A stretch of DNA of 64,000 nt from Pseudohalioglobus sediminis (GTDB lineage Bacteria; Pseudomonadota; Gammaproteobacteria; Pseudomonadales; Halieaceae): contig NZ_VTUX01000010.1 in NCBI RefSeq assembly GCF_008370495.1, forward strand, positions 1-64,000, read 5' to 3'. Positions 7,686 through 17,191 of this stretch are shown here, piece after piece. The position numbers were made by a program, and so were the translations under genes. The notes below the pieces were generated by a model, which was given only the letters and a program-made list of their open reading frames with translations, was not told the origin of the DNA and made no database searches. The number at the start of each line of letters is the position of its first letter. The first letter of the stretch is position 1.

Positions 7686-10600
7686 TCAGTTCCCCTGTCT
7701 ATTGATTCTCCAGTACAGCCGCCGCTTGAACCGTGGCGGCGCGGGGATACCCTGTGGCTCCAGGCCCGGTGCGGACGAGGTTATTGCGGCGCAACCCAGG
7801 CAAAATGGCACTACTTCGCCAGTGTCGAGTTTGACCTTGCCGGCTACCGGCCCGGGCAACAAGCCCCCTTCCGGCGCATCTGCATAGTCGCCTGCCCCTG
7901 TCCTGAAATCCAACCGGTAGCGACTGGCTGACCCCAGTGGCTGTTGACAGTTGCCGTTCGCCGGGTCTTGTGCACGATGCGTCTGGAAATAGACGCTGTC
8001 AGCAATCGTCAGTGCATCCGATACCACCTGCTCCCGGCTCTTCAGTTTCAGCTTCCAGCCTTTTGGTGAGGACACCGTGTGCAGGCTGGCCGAACCATCC
8101 AGGGCTGCCTCGGCCAGGGAAGCACCACAGATCACGGCCTGGTTACACACTTGCGACTCCGTTTCCAGCCAGTCCGGTGACTGGGGCTGGTCAAAGATCA
8201 CGTAGAAGTAATTCTCCGTTGCCCGGGTCACCGCATATCGCGCTGTTGGCTTCTCGCGATCGCCGGAACCGAGCAGCACGGCGTAGCGACTTGAGTTGGG
8301 GACCGCCACCACGTCGGGCCCGAACAGGAATTTGCGATTGGCACTGCAATCCGCGTCGGCAGTCTCGCCGCAGCCCAGGGCGGCAATCCTGGTCAACTCC
8401 CAGTCCGGGGGACTGGTGGCAGACAAGGCCTGTCCTCCAGGCCCAGACAAACGGTAGACGTTACCACCGGTGTCAGCGGCATACGCGTAACGCAGGCTTC
8501 TGTCCTGTTCGCTGATTGGTACCTGGGTCAACCGACCCGGAACCGAGCGCAAGGTATCAAAGCGTCGGATGATGCGGCCGGTGGCTGCGTCCAGCACCAG
8601 AATCATATTGCCCTGCTGTGCGGCGCCACAGTCATGGTTCGAGAAGGTGTCTGCGTCCTCATTGTCTTCGCAAGTATCGTAGCCGCCACCCATCAGCAGA
8701 TAAGGCCCTTCCTCACCAGTCACCCGGGCCGCAACCGGGGTAGACCATGTCTGCCCCAGCCCGTCCCAACCCGGCGCACAATCTTCCGGTATCGCATTGC
8801 CCGCGGCGCAACCCAGGCGCCAGAGCAGGCGCGGTGCACCCATGTCGCTGATATCGAAGACGTACACGGAGCGCCCTCCCCGGCGTAAACTGGCGGCCAG
8901 GAAGCGCCGCCCGTTATCATCGAGCCAGGTCACCAGACTGCCATCGGGACCGTAAACCTTGCCCTGCATTGAAAGCGCCCCGCTACCCCCAGTTGTGGCG
9001 GTCATTGACGAGGGTGCATTGAGCAGGCTTTTCCCAATACTGGAGAAGAACTCCGCTGGCATGAATGCCCAGAACTCGGCTCCCGCCGGTATGCTCACGC
9101 CCGCCGTGTCACCGACTGCCATGGAGGAGTAACGGTTGCCATTGATGGCTCGTATCAGGCCATCGTTGGCGCCGTAGAAGACCACCAATCCGGATTCTGC
9201 TGCATCCGCACTGATATCGATCGCCAGTGGCCTGGAGTGCAGTACATCGCTGTGCAGGGAAGGCCGGAACTCAAGCCTGTCCCCGTCACGGTCTTCGTCC
9301 TCAGTGTCCGCACCGCGCGCCCAGCGCAGGGAGTCCCCCTCTGCGCCTGGCATTGAGGCAGACACCAATGGATCATTCACATCAAAGTCCAGCAAACCAC
9401 AGGTCGCGCCAGTGCTGCCGCCGCAAAATACGTTAGCCGCCGTTTTCACCACCCTGGCCGCCGCAGTCGACTCTGCGTAGCGTTCGCCACCTCGACCTAT
9501 ATAGGCCTGACCGCCCTTCTCGACAACTCCACCATCAGGAAAGTTTGACTGCTGTGTCACGGTTAGTTGTTTACATGCAACAGGCGCGTTCGCCGAGGAT
9601 AGAAATGCCCAGTAGTTGTCCGGCGCCGGGGGTGTCCAGTAGCTCACGGCACAGGGATCAATCCGGCCGTTGGCCTCGGCAAGCACAGGGTTCCCGCCCG
9701 CATCTACCAGGCCGATTCCAAACGGCTGCGCCCCGTCAAGCTTGCCGAGCCGATACTGCTTAAGGTTACCTGGCCAACGTGGCCTGGCGAATTCATCAGG
9801 ACGAAACTGCCCGCTGTAGACATGGTTGAGAAACACGCCCTGGGCGTATCTGTCCGCGGGCAGGCCCGGCGCTACGAATGCGCCATCTTCAGCCTCCACG
9901 TCGCTCAAAGCCATTCTAAGACCCAGCTCAATGTCGTCAGGAGTACTTGCAACGGCGATGTATTCACCCGAGGCGGCCGCGCTGACGTCGGCCAGCAAGT
10001 CGCGCCACGCACTTGCCGCGGTACTGTTTCCGCCCCCCACCGCCAGCGCCGAGACCTTGATACCCAGATCCGTACCCGCAAGAAAGCGTGACCACGCCAC
10101 AGCAGGATCCTCCTCCCTGTCAAGCGACTGTGAGGTACCGGCCGTAAGCAACTCCAGCAGGTCGTGTGCTCGATGCGTCGCGCTGCCAGGGGCTGGATCG
10201 GGGCCGTGACTGATAATAATAATGCGGTTGCGTGCACACTCGCCTGGTGCAACCGGACTCAGGTAACTGGAACTGCCGACCTCGGCAAGAGCGCTACCCG
10301 GCAATGACCAGACGGCGCGATCCGCGCTGGTGCCGGCTGCCATCTCCGGGCCAGTGCGAACATAGTCGGCCAGCGACGCGCCCGCCCCGAACACCGGCCT
10401 GGAACCACTAAAATAGTAGTACGCCTCTGCCAGAAGTGTTGCCAGACCTGCATGCGTCCCGGTATCGGCAGCAACGCTCATGGCTTCTATCTGCGCTGCA
10501 TATAACGCTGCGTTAGCGGCTGTCATGGTGCGCATGGCTGAGCGTACATAGCCTCCGCTCTGATCAGGGGGCTCTCCATCGCGGTACAGCAGGAAACCAA

Positions 10601-10847
10601 CTCTCACATTCTCTCGATCAAAATCCCGCAGCAGGCTGCCAAGCGCTTTTCGCGTGCTGCCCCAGAGCGCCTTGCCGTCACCATCGGCCTGCGCCCAGTT
10701 ATCCGTATTGTCGAGAATAAACAGCACATTCATCGAAACATGCGAATTCGATGCCGCTGGTAGATAGATTTCGATATCTTCGCCATGTGCCTGCAAACTG
10801 CAGCAGCCGAGCAGCACCTGAAAGGTAACAACACACAGCAGTTTCAT
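7686..10847 (-). CDS. pilY1: PilY1-type pilus assembly/adhesin protein
   Basis: This 1053-aa protein is the last gene of the minor-pilin operon. PilY1 proteins cap or prime type IV pili, act in adhesion and antagonise retraction (family knowledge). The N-terminal signal sequence contains LLGCC, so either lipidation or ordinary cleavage is possible. Residues about 40-300 form a vWA-like domain (NVLFILDN, GFLLYRDG). The C-terminal half is the PilY1 beta-propeller, with blades such as GGGYDTCEDNEDAD and YAYAADTGGNVYRL. The canonical calcium loop before the last of these is not recognisable, and the MIDAS reads DNTDN instead of DxSxS. I chose the ATG at 10847 because GAGGAG is 8 nt upstream. Confidence 0.88.
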   Translation of the reverse strand: MKLLCVVTFQVLLGCCSLQAHGEDIEIYLPAASNSHVSMNVLFILDNTDNWAQADGDGKALWGSTRKALGSLLRDFDRENVRVGFLLYRDGEPPDQSGGYVRSAMRTMTAANAALYAAQIEAMSVAADTGTHAGLATLLAEAYYYFSGSRPVFGAGASLADYVRTGPEMAAGTSADRAVWSLPGSALAEVGSSSYLSPVAPGECARNRIIIISHGPDPAPGSATHRAHDLLELLTAGTSQSLDREEDPAVAWSRFLAGTDLGIKVSALAVGGGNSTAASAWRDLLADVSAAASGEYIAVASTPDDIELGLRMALSDVEAEDGAFVAPGLPADRYAQGVFLNHVYSGQFRPDEFARPRWPGNLKQYRLGKLDGAQPFGIGLVDAGGNPVLAEANGRIDPCAVSYWTPPAPDNYWAFLSSANAPVACKQLTVTQQSNFPDGGVVEKGGQAYIGRGGERYAESTAAARVVKTAANVFCGGSTGATCGLLDFDVNDPLVSASMPGAEGDSLRWARGADTEDEDRDGDRLEFRPSLHSDVLHSRPLAIDISADAAESGLVVFYGANDGLIRAINGNRYSSMAVGDTAGVSIPAGAEFWAFMPAEFFSSIGKSLLNAPSSMTATTGGSGALSMQGKVYGPDGSLVTWLDDNGRRFLAASLRRGGRSVYVFDISDMGAPRLLWRLGCAAGNAIPEDCAPGWDGLGQTWSTPVAARVTGEEGPYLLMGGGYDTCEDNEDADTFSNHDCGAAQQGNMILVLDAATGRIIRRFDTLRSVPGRLTQVPISEQDRSLRYAYAADTGGNVYRLSGPGGQALSATSPPDWELTRIAALGCGETADADCSANRKFLFGPDVVAVPNSSRYAVLLGSGDREKPTARYAVTRATENYFYVIFDQPQSPDWLETESQVCNQAVICGASLAEAALDGSASLHTVSSPKGWKLKLKSREQVVSDALTIADSVYFQTHRAQDPANGNCQQPLGSASRYRLDFRTGAGDYADAPEGGLLPGPVAGKVKLDTGEVVPFCLGCAAITSSAPGLEPQGIPAPPRFKRRLYWRINRQGN

Positions 10848-10858
10848 GACGCTTCTCC

Positions 10859-11374
10859 TCAAGGCGTAGTCAGGTGTTCAGCGCAGAGAGCACTGCGCTG
10901 AGCTGTCGATAGCACATAGCTCACACCCTGTGACAGGCTGATACTGGCGCCGGTGACCACATCCGTTGCCGTCGCGGTCAGTTCCCAAACCGTCTGCCAC
11001 TCGCTGTCAGCAGCGAACCCTGTGAGGGTGACACTATTGGCCAACCATCGACTAACAGGTGTTGCCCGCAGGCATGTGGGAGGCTCAACAACGACTTCAT
11101 AATCGCTGACGCCGTCCCGGTTCAGGTCGACCTGCTCCACGTGGGCGGCAGTGACTCCGGCCAGCGGGTAATCCCCGGTTATTAGCCCGGCCAGGACTTT
11201 ATCCGCGGCGTCAACGGCGCCGGCGCGTACCTGCACATTGCCTACCGCCGCCAGACTGGTCGCACTGATCCTGACGCCGCTAACGACCATCAGACTGGTC
11301 AGCAATAACATGATGCCCGCAATAAACAGCGTGATGACGCCGCGGCACTGGTGCTGCCTGTGTGGCACAGTCAT
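10859..11374 (-). CDS. pilX: PilX-type minor pilin
   Basis: This 171-aa protein begins with a short basic leader ending CRG, then a roughly 25-residue hydrophobic helix (VITLFIAGIMLLLTSLMVV). That is the form of PilX proteins, which lack the usual Glu at position 5 of the mature pilin. It is expected at the pilus tip complex with PilV, PilW and PilY1. The remainder is divergent, so the name depends on N-terminus, size and position. Its ATG overlaps the pilW stop by 4 bp (ATGA), with AGGGAGAGGGG upstream. It ends 11 nt before the pilY1 start. Confidence 0.8.
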   Translation of the reverse strand: MTVPHRQHQCRGVITLFIAGIMLLLTSLMVVSGVRISATSLAAVGNVQVRAGAVDAADKVLAGLITGDYPLAGVTAAHVEQVDLNRDGVSDYEVVVEPPTCLRATPVSRWLANSVTLTGFAADSEWQTVWELTATATDVVTGASISLSQGVSYVLSTAQRSALCAEHLTTP

Positions 11375-12510
11375 CCCCTCTCCCTCCTGACAGCGATGTT
11401 GCGCAGCAAAACTGTCGCGGTGAATACGTCGCGCTTGTAACTGTCATCGAACGGTCCTACCACAAGCCCACCCAGGTCATAGCTCTGGTCATTGCGATAG
11501 CCCGCACTTTCCTCTCTGGCACGCACCAGCAGATACAGGCGCACGGCGGTCACATTGACCAGTTGGCTGCGTGCGCAAGGGGTCACCTCGCTGCAGTGGA
11601 TAAATGCGCCATCGGGCACACCATCTCCGCGATTGACTGGCACCCGCTGCACAGTAGGGTCTTGCCAGACCAGTGGCGAACCGTAGTCGACCACGGAGCC
11701 CGAGGCGCCGACGGAGTCGATACCGAGCATGACGCGAAAACGCTCCACACCGGGGACTATTTCCTGGGCTCGGAGCTGCCCCGGTGCTCCTGCTGACACC
11801 CCTAATCGGGAGCGATAGAGCGCAGGCTCACCCCTTTCCGTGTTGCGAATGAAGTAGATATTCTGGACAAGCTGATGCCTGAAGGCGGGCGTTATGCAGT
11901 CCCGCTCGGTAAGCGGGCTCACACCGGGCGCCAGCGAGTAACGCGCTCCCGCCGCAAGCTCACTGGCGCAGTTTGACGCCTGGAAGGCGACCTCGCCTGC
12001 CTCTGCAGGGGCGCAAATCCCCAACCCCACGAGGCACGTTGCAGCGTGGCGCACCACCAGCACGTCGGTACCAGGTTCGCCGCGTTCCGCGGACAGCAGG
12101 GCTTGGCAATGTTCACCGGGCGCTGCATCGCTGGACTGCACGGCGATACCCAGCAGCGCCTGGATATACCCGGAGGTCCGATCCTCGGGCCAGTTTTCTA
12201 TTCCCAGGCAGGGATCAGGTACAAGTGCGGGCACATCACCCGGCACCTGGGTCCAACCAGGGTCATCGTACTGCGGCTGGTAGGTATGCCAATACCCGGC
12301 GTGGCGAAGATCCTGGCGCAAGAGCTGCAATGCCAGGCGGCCGCGTTCCGCCAACGCGCTGGTATTACTCATCTCTCGGTTGAGGCGGGTCGTATCCAGC
12401 AGCAACTGTGTCAACCAGGCCACCAGCAACATACCCAGCAGGGTTGCGATCATCATTTCTACCAGGCTGAACCCCGCGGGGCGTCGCTGCTGTAAAGTCG
12501 AGCACCCCAT
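11371..12510 (-). CDS. pilW: PilW-type minor pilin
   Basis: This 379-aa protein has a type III prepilin signal, cleaved after G13 before FSLVE with E18 as the conserved Glu5, followed by the hydrophobic alpha-1 helix. Its large C-terminal part includes GRLALQLLRQDLRHAGYW, typical of PilW. It is processed by PilD and assembled in the inner membrane as part of the pilus initiation complex. The ATG at 12510 lies one base after the pilV stop, with GGAG about 10 nt upstream. It overlaps pilX by 4 bp. Confidence 0.88.
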   Translation of the reverse strand: MGCSTLQQRRPAGFSLVEMMIATLLGMLLVAWLTQLLLDTTRLNREMSNTSALAERGRLALQLLRQDLRHAGYWHTYQPQYDDPGWTQVPGDVPALVPDPCLGIENWPEDRTSGYIQALLGIAVQSSDAAPGEHCQALLSAERGEPGTDVLVVRHAATCLVGLGICAPAEAGEVAFQASNCASELAAGARYSLAPGVSPLTERDCITPAFRHQLVQNIYFIRNTERGEPALYRSRLGVSAGAPGQLRAQEIVPGVERFRVMLGIDSVGASGSVVDYGSPLVWQDPTVQRVPVNRGDGVPDGAFIHCSEVTPCARSQLVNVTAVRLYLLVRAREESAGYRNDQSYDLGGLVVGPFDDSYKRDVFTATVLLRNIAVRRERG

Positions 12511-12511
12511 G

Positions 12512-13114
12512 TCAAAGGCTCTCCAGGCTCGGGAAGCTCACGACAGTGGTAATGAATCGCCGGCACGCCCCTGCAAAGCCGACGCAGGCAGAACGCGTGG
12601 GCAGGTCATAGCCACCCTTGCCACAGCGAACTGCAACAGGCGGTGGTGAGAGCGCCGTCAAACCTTGCCAAACGATGGTCAATGCGTACTGCGGAGCTGC
12701 ACCGCCCTCCAGGACTTCAATGCAGCCGCGGCCCGCAAACAAGCCGGCAACGGGCTCACCGTCTGCATCGAGTGCCGATTCGCCCTTCAGGCGGCGGCAC
12801 CACTGGGCCATATCGCGCGCTGCCAATGGTGCCGTCAGGCCCGGATCGGCACACGGCTCCGCCCCGAGCCCTGCTACCGGATCCGTCAGGTATTCGCTTG
12901 CCGCAGCAGGATTGGCCCTCAAGCGGGCAGCCATATCCTCAAGCAGCAGTTGCGCCCTGGTACGCTGGGAACTCTCGGTCTCCAACACCTGCAAACGAAT
13001 GTGCAGGTCCAGCATGGCCCACAGGCCCACCACGACAACCGCCAGGGTGACCACCACCTCGATCATCAGTGCTCCCGATTGCCCGCTGATCCTGACTGCG
13101 TTACGCGACATCAT
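12512..13114 (-). CDS. pilV: PilV-type minor pilin
   Basis: This protein is about 200 aa. The prepilin site is G14/A15 with E19 as Glu5 (QSGALMIEVVV). Alanine rather than phenylalanine at the first mature residue is unusual but tolerated in minor pilins. The C-terminal part includes AQLLLEDMAARLRANP, matching the PilV family. I chose the ATG at 13114, which overlaps the pilE stop as ATGA; an adjacent ATG at 13111 is also possible. It lies in the pilE-V-W-X-Y1 operon. Confidence 0.85.
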   Translation of the reverse strand: MMSRNAVRISGQSGALMIEVVVTLAVVVVGLWAMLDLHIRLQVLETESSQRTRAQLLLEDMAARLRANPAAASEYLTDPVAGLGAEPCADPGLTAPLAARDMAQWCRRLKGESALDADGEPVAGLFAGRGCIEVLEGGAAPQYALTIVWQGLTALSPPPVAVRCGKGGYDLPTRSACVGFAGACRRFITTVVSFPSLESL

Positions 13115-13530
13115 TGCCACCAGCGGCCAGGAAACTCAGAGCTGTAGTGACCCTGGCTGTCGAGCTGCAACCACCCGTCCGCACGCTGCCTGCCAACAGG
13201 AACCAGCCGCAACTCGAAGCTGGGCACAGCGCCTTCACCAAGCTGCAGGTGATAGCGGTAGTGGCGCGCCACCACGGGCTCGGGCAGGAAACCCGCCGCA
13301 GCCAGGGTATCCATATCGGCGTAACGGCGGTCAGAGAGGAGGTATTGCTGCTGGATGCCGGCTATTTCCAGCATCTCGGCCTGGGCCGCGGCGCGCTTCC
13401 CGCGCATGGCCTGGTGCTCGTAGGCCGGCAAGGCGACCATCAGCAGAATGGCCATGATCGCGACCACGACCATCATTTCGATTAGGGTAAATCCGTGCAG
13501 GCCCCTGCCGATCTGAATTCGGGTCAGCAT
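13111..13530 (-). CDS. pilE: PilE-type minor pilin
   Basis: This pilin is about 139 aa, with prepilin cleavage after G13 before FTLIEMMVVVAIMAIL and E18 as Glu5. The C-terminal region (Y-RY-YRYHLQLG, SF-LRLVPVGRQ, GWLQLDSQG) is typical of PilE minor pilins rather than a major pilin. I chose the ATG at 13530 because GGGGA lies 9 nt upstream; an ATG at 13539 in the same frame has no spacing from that site. It is first in the minor-pilin operon here. In Pseudomonas pilE is the last gene of the corresponding cluster. Confidence 0.85.
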   Translation of the reverse strand: MLTRIQIGRGLHGFTLIEMMVVVAIMAILLMVALPAYEHQAMRGKRAAAQAEMLEIAGIQQQYLLSDRRYADMDTLAAAGFLPEPVVARHYRYHLQLGEGAVPSFELRLVPVGRQRADGWLQLDSQGHYSSEFPGRWWQ

Positions 13531-13609
13531 GGCATCCATTCCCCGCTGCTTGTTGTTTCAGCAGCAGTATGTGACAGGATATGGGGAACGGCCCGCAACT
13601 GGCGGCTTT

Positions 13610-13625
13610 TGCCCAACTTTGGCCA
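13610..13625 (-). promoter_or_regulatory. Weak candidate sigma-54 site upstream of pilE
   Basis: On the minus strand TGGCCAAAGTTGGGCA has GG and GC spaced by 10 bases, as required for -24/-12 recognition, but the -12 element lacks TTGC. It lies about 80 bp before pilE. It is noted because the sigma-54 activator PilR is encoded nearby. The rest of the 13531-13747 interval shows no better promoter. Confidence 0.18.
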
Positions 13626-13747
13626 GGGTATGAAGTCTTGGTATCTGCGGCACACGCGAGAAGCGGGGGCGCGGCGGGTTAGAACCCCCACCCTGCCCAG
13701 CTATCGGAGCGCCAGGCAACAAACTGCAGCCTGCCAGCTCACGGAAC

Positions 13748-13770
13748 AAAAAAAGGGCCCCGGGGGGCCC
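13748..13770 (-). terminator. Rho-independent terminator of clpB
   Basis: On the minus strand GGGCCCC pairs with GGGGCCC across a 2-base spacer and is followed by seven T residues, 6 bp after the clpB stop. The stem is very GC-rich, and the stem-plus-T-run is unambiguous in the leftward direction. Confidence 0.88.
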
Positions 13771-13776
13771 TGCTTG

Positions 13777-16347
13777 TTACTTCGCGCTGAACTGCACCGT
13801 TTCGCCATCGAGCTCTACGGAAATGGTTTGTCCCGGTTTGAACTCGCCCGAAAGGATGCGCTGGGCCAAGGGGTTTTCCAGTTCCTGCTGAATGGCACGC
13901 TTCAGCGGACGGGCACCGTAAACCGGATCGAAACCAGCTGCGACCAGGTGGTCCATAAACGCCTCGGAGATATCGAGGTTGAGCTCTTTCTCTGCCAGCC
14001 GCGCCTGCAGGCCACGCAATTGTATCTCCGCAATACCGCGTATCTGGCTTTGCTGCAGCGGGTGGAACACCACCGATTCATCTACCCGGTTGATAAACTC
14101 CGGCCGGAAGTGCAAGCCTACCTGCTCCATAACAGCGGCCTTGATGGCGGCGTAGTTTTCGTCCCCCGCCATTTCCTGGATACGGTCTGAACCCAGGTTA
14201 GACGTCATCACCACTACCGTATTGCGGAAGTCGACGGTGCGGCCCTGGCCATCGGTGAGGCGACCGTCCTCAAGCACCTGCAACAGGATGTTGAACACAT
14301 CCGGGTGCGCTTTCTCGACCTCGTCCAGCAACAGCAAAGAATAGGGCCTGCGGCGCACAGCCTCGGTAAGGTAACCACCCTCCTCGTAGCCTACATAGCC
14401 GGGAGGCGCCCCGATCAAACGGGCTACAGAGTGTTTTTCCATGAACTCTGACATATCAATGCGCACCATGGCCTGCTCGGAGTCGAACAGGAACTCGGCG
14501 AGCGCCTTGCACAGTTCTGTTTTGCCGACACCGGTTGGACCGAGGAACAGGAAAGAACCATTCGGTCGGTTCGGGTCCGACAAGCCAGCCCGCGAGCGGC
14601 GCACGGCATTGGAAACAGCAGTGACCGCCTCGTCCTGGCCAACCACACGCGAGTGCAGCGACTCTTCCATGCGCAGTAACTTTTCGCGATCACCCTCCAG
14701 CATCTTCGACACCGGTATGCCTGTCCAGCGCGACACCACCTCGGCGACCTCTTCTTCGGTGACCTTGTTACGCAGCAGTGTGCGCTCGGCAGTCTCCGCT
14801 TCCTGGGCCTGTTGCAACTGCTTTTCCAGTTCCGGGATCTGCCCATACTGGAGCTCCGACATCCTGGTCAGGTCTCCGGCACGGCGGGCTGCTTCCAGCT
14901 CAATCCTGACCTGCTCGAGGTCCGACTTGATCTGCGCACTGCCCTGCAATGATGCCTTCTCCGCTTTCCAGATTTCCTCGAGGTCTGAGAACTCGCGCTC
15001 GACCGTTTCAATCTGCTCGTCCAGCAGTTCCACCTGCGCCTTGGCCGACTCATCCTTCTTGATGGCTTCGCGCTCGATTTTCAGCTGTATCAGGCGGCGC
15101 TCAAGCTTGTCCATCGCCTCCGGTTTGGAGTCGATTTCCATGCGAATACGGCTCGCTGCCTCGTCAATCAGGTCAATGGCCTTGTCCGGCAGTTGCCGAT
15201 CAGTGATGTACCGCTGCGACAGCTTTGCCGCGGAGATAATGGCGCTGTCGGTAATGTCCACGCCATGGTGCACCTCATAGCGCTCTTTTAGCCCGCGCAG
15301 GATGGCAATGGTATCTTCTTCGCTGGGCTCATCTACCAAGACCTTCTGGAACCGGCGCTCAAGGGCCGCGTCTTTCTCCACGTATTGACGGTATTCATCA
15401 AGGGTTGTCGCACCCACGCAGTGCAACTCGCCCCGGGCCAGCGCCGGCTTCAACATATTGCCTGCATCCATCGAGCCTTCCGCCTTACCGGCACCCACCA
15501 TGGTGTGCAGTTCGTCGACGAACAGGATGATGCGGCCCTCCTCCTTGGAGAGTTCGTTCAACACCGCTTTCAGTCGCTCCTCAAATTCGCCACGGAACTT
15601 GGCGCCTGCCAGCAGCGAGCCCAGGTCCAGCGACAGGATGCGCTTGTCTTTAAGGCCTTCCGGGACCTCGCCGTTGACCACGCGCTGGGCCAGACCCTCA
15701 ATAATCGCTGTCTTGCCCACGCCCGGTTCGCCGATCAGCACCGGGTTGTTTTTGGTACGCCGCTGCAATACCTGGATGGTGCGCCGAATCTCATCGTCAC
15801 GGCCGATGACCGGGTCGAGCTTGCCCTGCTCGGCGCGCTCGGTCAGGTCGATGGTGAATTTCTGCAGCGCCTGGCGCGATTCCTCCGCCTCGGGGTTGTT
15901 CACGGCTTCTCCTCCGCGCACCTCGTCAATTGCGGTCTTGAGCGCTGCGGCAGTGACGCCACACTCTTTCAGCAGCGCGCCCGCCCTGTTCTTGCTTTCC
16001 AGCATAGCCAGCAGCACCAGTTCACTGGAGATGTAGGCATCACCGCCCTGCTGGGCCAGTTTGTCGGTCACGTTGAGAATGCGCGCCAGGTCCTGCGAAA
16101 CGTGCACATCGCCTTCTGTGCCGCTCACCGTCGGCAAGGCGTCGATGGCACCCTGCACTTCCGCGCGCAGTGTGTTCACATCGGCACCCGCCTTCTGCAA
16201 CAAGGGCCGCGCCGAGCCGCCCTGCTGCTCCAGCAGTGCTCCCAGCAAGTGCACCGGCTCTATAAAGTTGTGGTCTTTGCCCAACGCCAGGGACTGTGCA
16301 TCCGCCAGTGCTGATTGCAATTGATTGGTCAATTTGTCCATTCTCAT
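13777..16347 (-). CDS. clpB: ATP-dependent disaggregase ClpB
   Basis: ClpB is the Hsp100 chaperone that, with DnaK, extracts polypeptides from aggregates in the cytoplasm. Its 856 aa show the Clp N-domain (1-145), AAA1 with Walker [11 protein letters not shown] near 205 and Walker [10 protein letters not shown], the coiled-coil M domain (about 410-520), and AAA2 with [10 protein letters not shown] near 605. There is no ClpP-binding tripeptide loop of the IGF type evident. The ATG at 16347 gives MRMDKLTNQ, matching E. coli, with GGAGATAG upstream. It is the last gene of rluD-yfiH-clpB. A sigma-32 promoter was not identified. Confidence 0.97.
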   Translation of the reverse strand: MRMDKLTNQLQSALADAQSLALGKDHNFIEPVHLLGALLEQQGGSARPLLQKAGADVNTLRAEVQGAIDALPTVSGTEGDVHVSQDLARILNVTDKLAQQGGDAYISSELVLLAMLESKNRAGALLKECGVTAAALKTAIDEVRGGEAVNNPEAEESRQALQKFTIDLTERAEQGKLDPVIGRDDEIRRTIQVLQRRTKNNPVLIGEPGVGKTAIIEGLAQRVVNGEVPEGLKDKRILSLDLGSLLAGAKFRGEFEERLKAVLNELSKEEGRIILFVDELHTMVGAGKAEGSMDAGNMLKPALARGELHCVGATTLDEYRQYVEKDAALERRFQKVLVDEPSEEDTIAILRGLKERYEVHHGVDITDSAIISAAKLSQRYITDRQLPDKAIDLIDEAASRIRMEIDSKPEAMDKLERRLIQLKIEREAIKKDESAKAQVELLDEQIETVEREFSDLEEIWKAEKASLQGSAQIKSDLEQVRIELEAARRAGDLTRMSELQYGQIPELEKQLQQAQEAETAERTLLRNKVTEEEVAEVVSRWTGIPVSKMLEGDREKLLRMEESLHSRVVGQDEAVTAVSNAVRRSRAGLSDPNRPNGSFLFLGPTGVGKTELCKALAEFLFDSEQAMVRIDMSEFMEKHSVARLIGAPPGYVGYEEGGYLTEAVRRRPYSLLLLDEVEKAHPDVFNILLQVLEDGRLTDGQGRTVDFRNTVVVMTSNLGSDRIQEMAGDENYAAIKAAVMEQVGLHFRPEFINRVDESVVFHPLQQSQIRGIAEIQLRGLQARLAEKELNLDISEAFMDHLVAAGFDPVYGARPLKRAIQQELENPLAQRILSGEFKPGQTISVELDGETVQFSAK

Positions 16348-16447
16348 GGGGGCTATCTCCTCTTCCTCCCGGCATCAGTGGCGGGCAGGTAAATACTCTC
16401 TGAGGGGTTATATGAGGCCATTTACCCAGGATTCAAGGCGAATCGAT

Positions 16448-17191
16448 TCAGGGATTGATGAGGATCAAGCTGGCCATGCGGCCCGTCTGGCCGTTGCGTC
16501 GATAGGAGAAAAACAACTCGGATTGCCGATAGGTGCAATACTCACCGCCCGCGATTTGCTTGACACCGCAGGCAAGCAGGCGCTGCCGGGCCAGCGCATA
16601 GAGATTCGCCATGTGGCGCCCGCTTGCAGTGCCGGGCGTGAAGGCCGTCGCATCCCCGCCCCGCGCGAGAAATGCCTGCCGGACCTCCTCACCAACCTCG
16701 AAGGCAAGCGGGCCAATTGCCGGCCCCATCCAGGCGCAGAGTTGCTCGGGCGGTGTCGCCATCGCGACTATGGTGTTCTCAAGGACCCCTGACAACAAGC
16801 CGCGCCAGCCGGCGTGCGCTGCCGCCACGGCCCGCCCGTCGCGCCGGGCGAACAGCACCGGCAGGCAGTCGGCAGTCATGACTGTACAGGCGATACCGGG
16901 TGCCTCGCTCCAGCAGGCGTCCGCCTTGGGCACGCCTTCACCCGTCGCCCTGACCACGACGTTACCGTGCACCTGCTCCAGCCACTGGACACGCGCGCCT
17001 CCGGGCAGCCGTTGCTGCAACAGCGCGCGATTGGCCGCCACATTTTCAGGGGTGTCACCCACATGGGTACCGAGGTTGAAGCTGTCCCAGGGCGGCGCGC
17101 TGTGACCGCCACTGCGCGTGGAAGTGAAAGCGGTAACGCCCGGTATCGACCATGCGGGCTCGAGGCAACCGGGGTCAGTAGAGCGCGGCAT
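16448..17191 (-). CDS. pgeF: YfiH/PgeF family purine nucleoside phosphorylase (laccase-domain protein)
   Basis: This 248-aa protein has the family's metal-site motifs TADCLP and HAGWRGL and the C-terminal CTYRQSELFFSYRR...TGRMASLI. Family members were first called polyphenol oxidases. Some have purine nucleoside phosphorylase and adenosine deaminase activity, and E. coli YfiH acts as a peptidoglycan amino-acid editing factor. The ATG at 17191 overlaps the end of rluD by 17 bp; earlier in-frame starts run deep into rluD. The rluD-yfiH-clpB order is shared with E. coli. Precise substrate is not decidable from sequence. Confidence 0.88.
   Translation of the reverse strand: MPRSTDPGCLEPAWSIPGVTAFTSTRSGGHSAPPWDSFNLGTHVGDTPENVAANRALLQQRLPGGARVQWLEQVHGNVVVRATGEGVPKADACWSEAPGIACTVMTADCLPVLFARRDGRAVAAAHAGWRGLLSGVLENTIVAMATPPEQLCAWMGPAIGPLAFEVGEEVRQAFLARGGDATAFTPGTASGRHMANLYALARQRLLACGVKQIAGGEYCTYRQSELFFSYRRNGQTGRMASLILINP

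Noticed and set aside
15385-16314. 309-aa open frame antisense to clpB
   Set aside because: It is an artefact of GC-rich codon bias opposite clpB; no recognisable domain and no ribosome-binding site.
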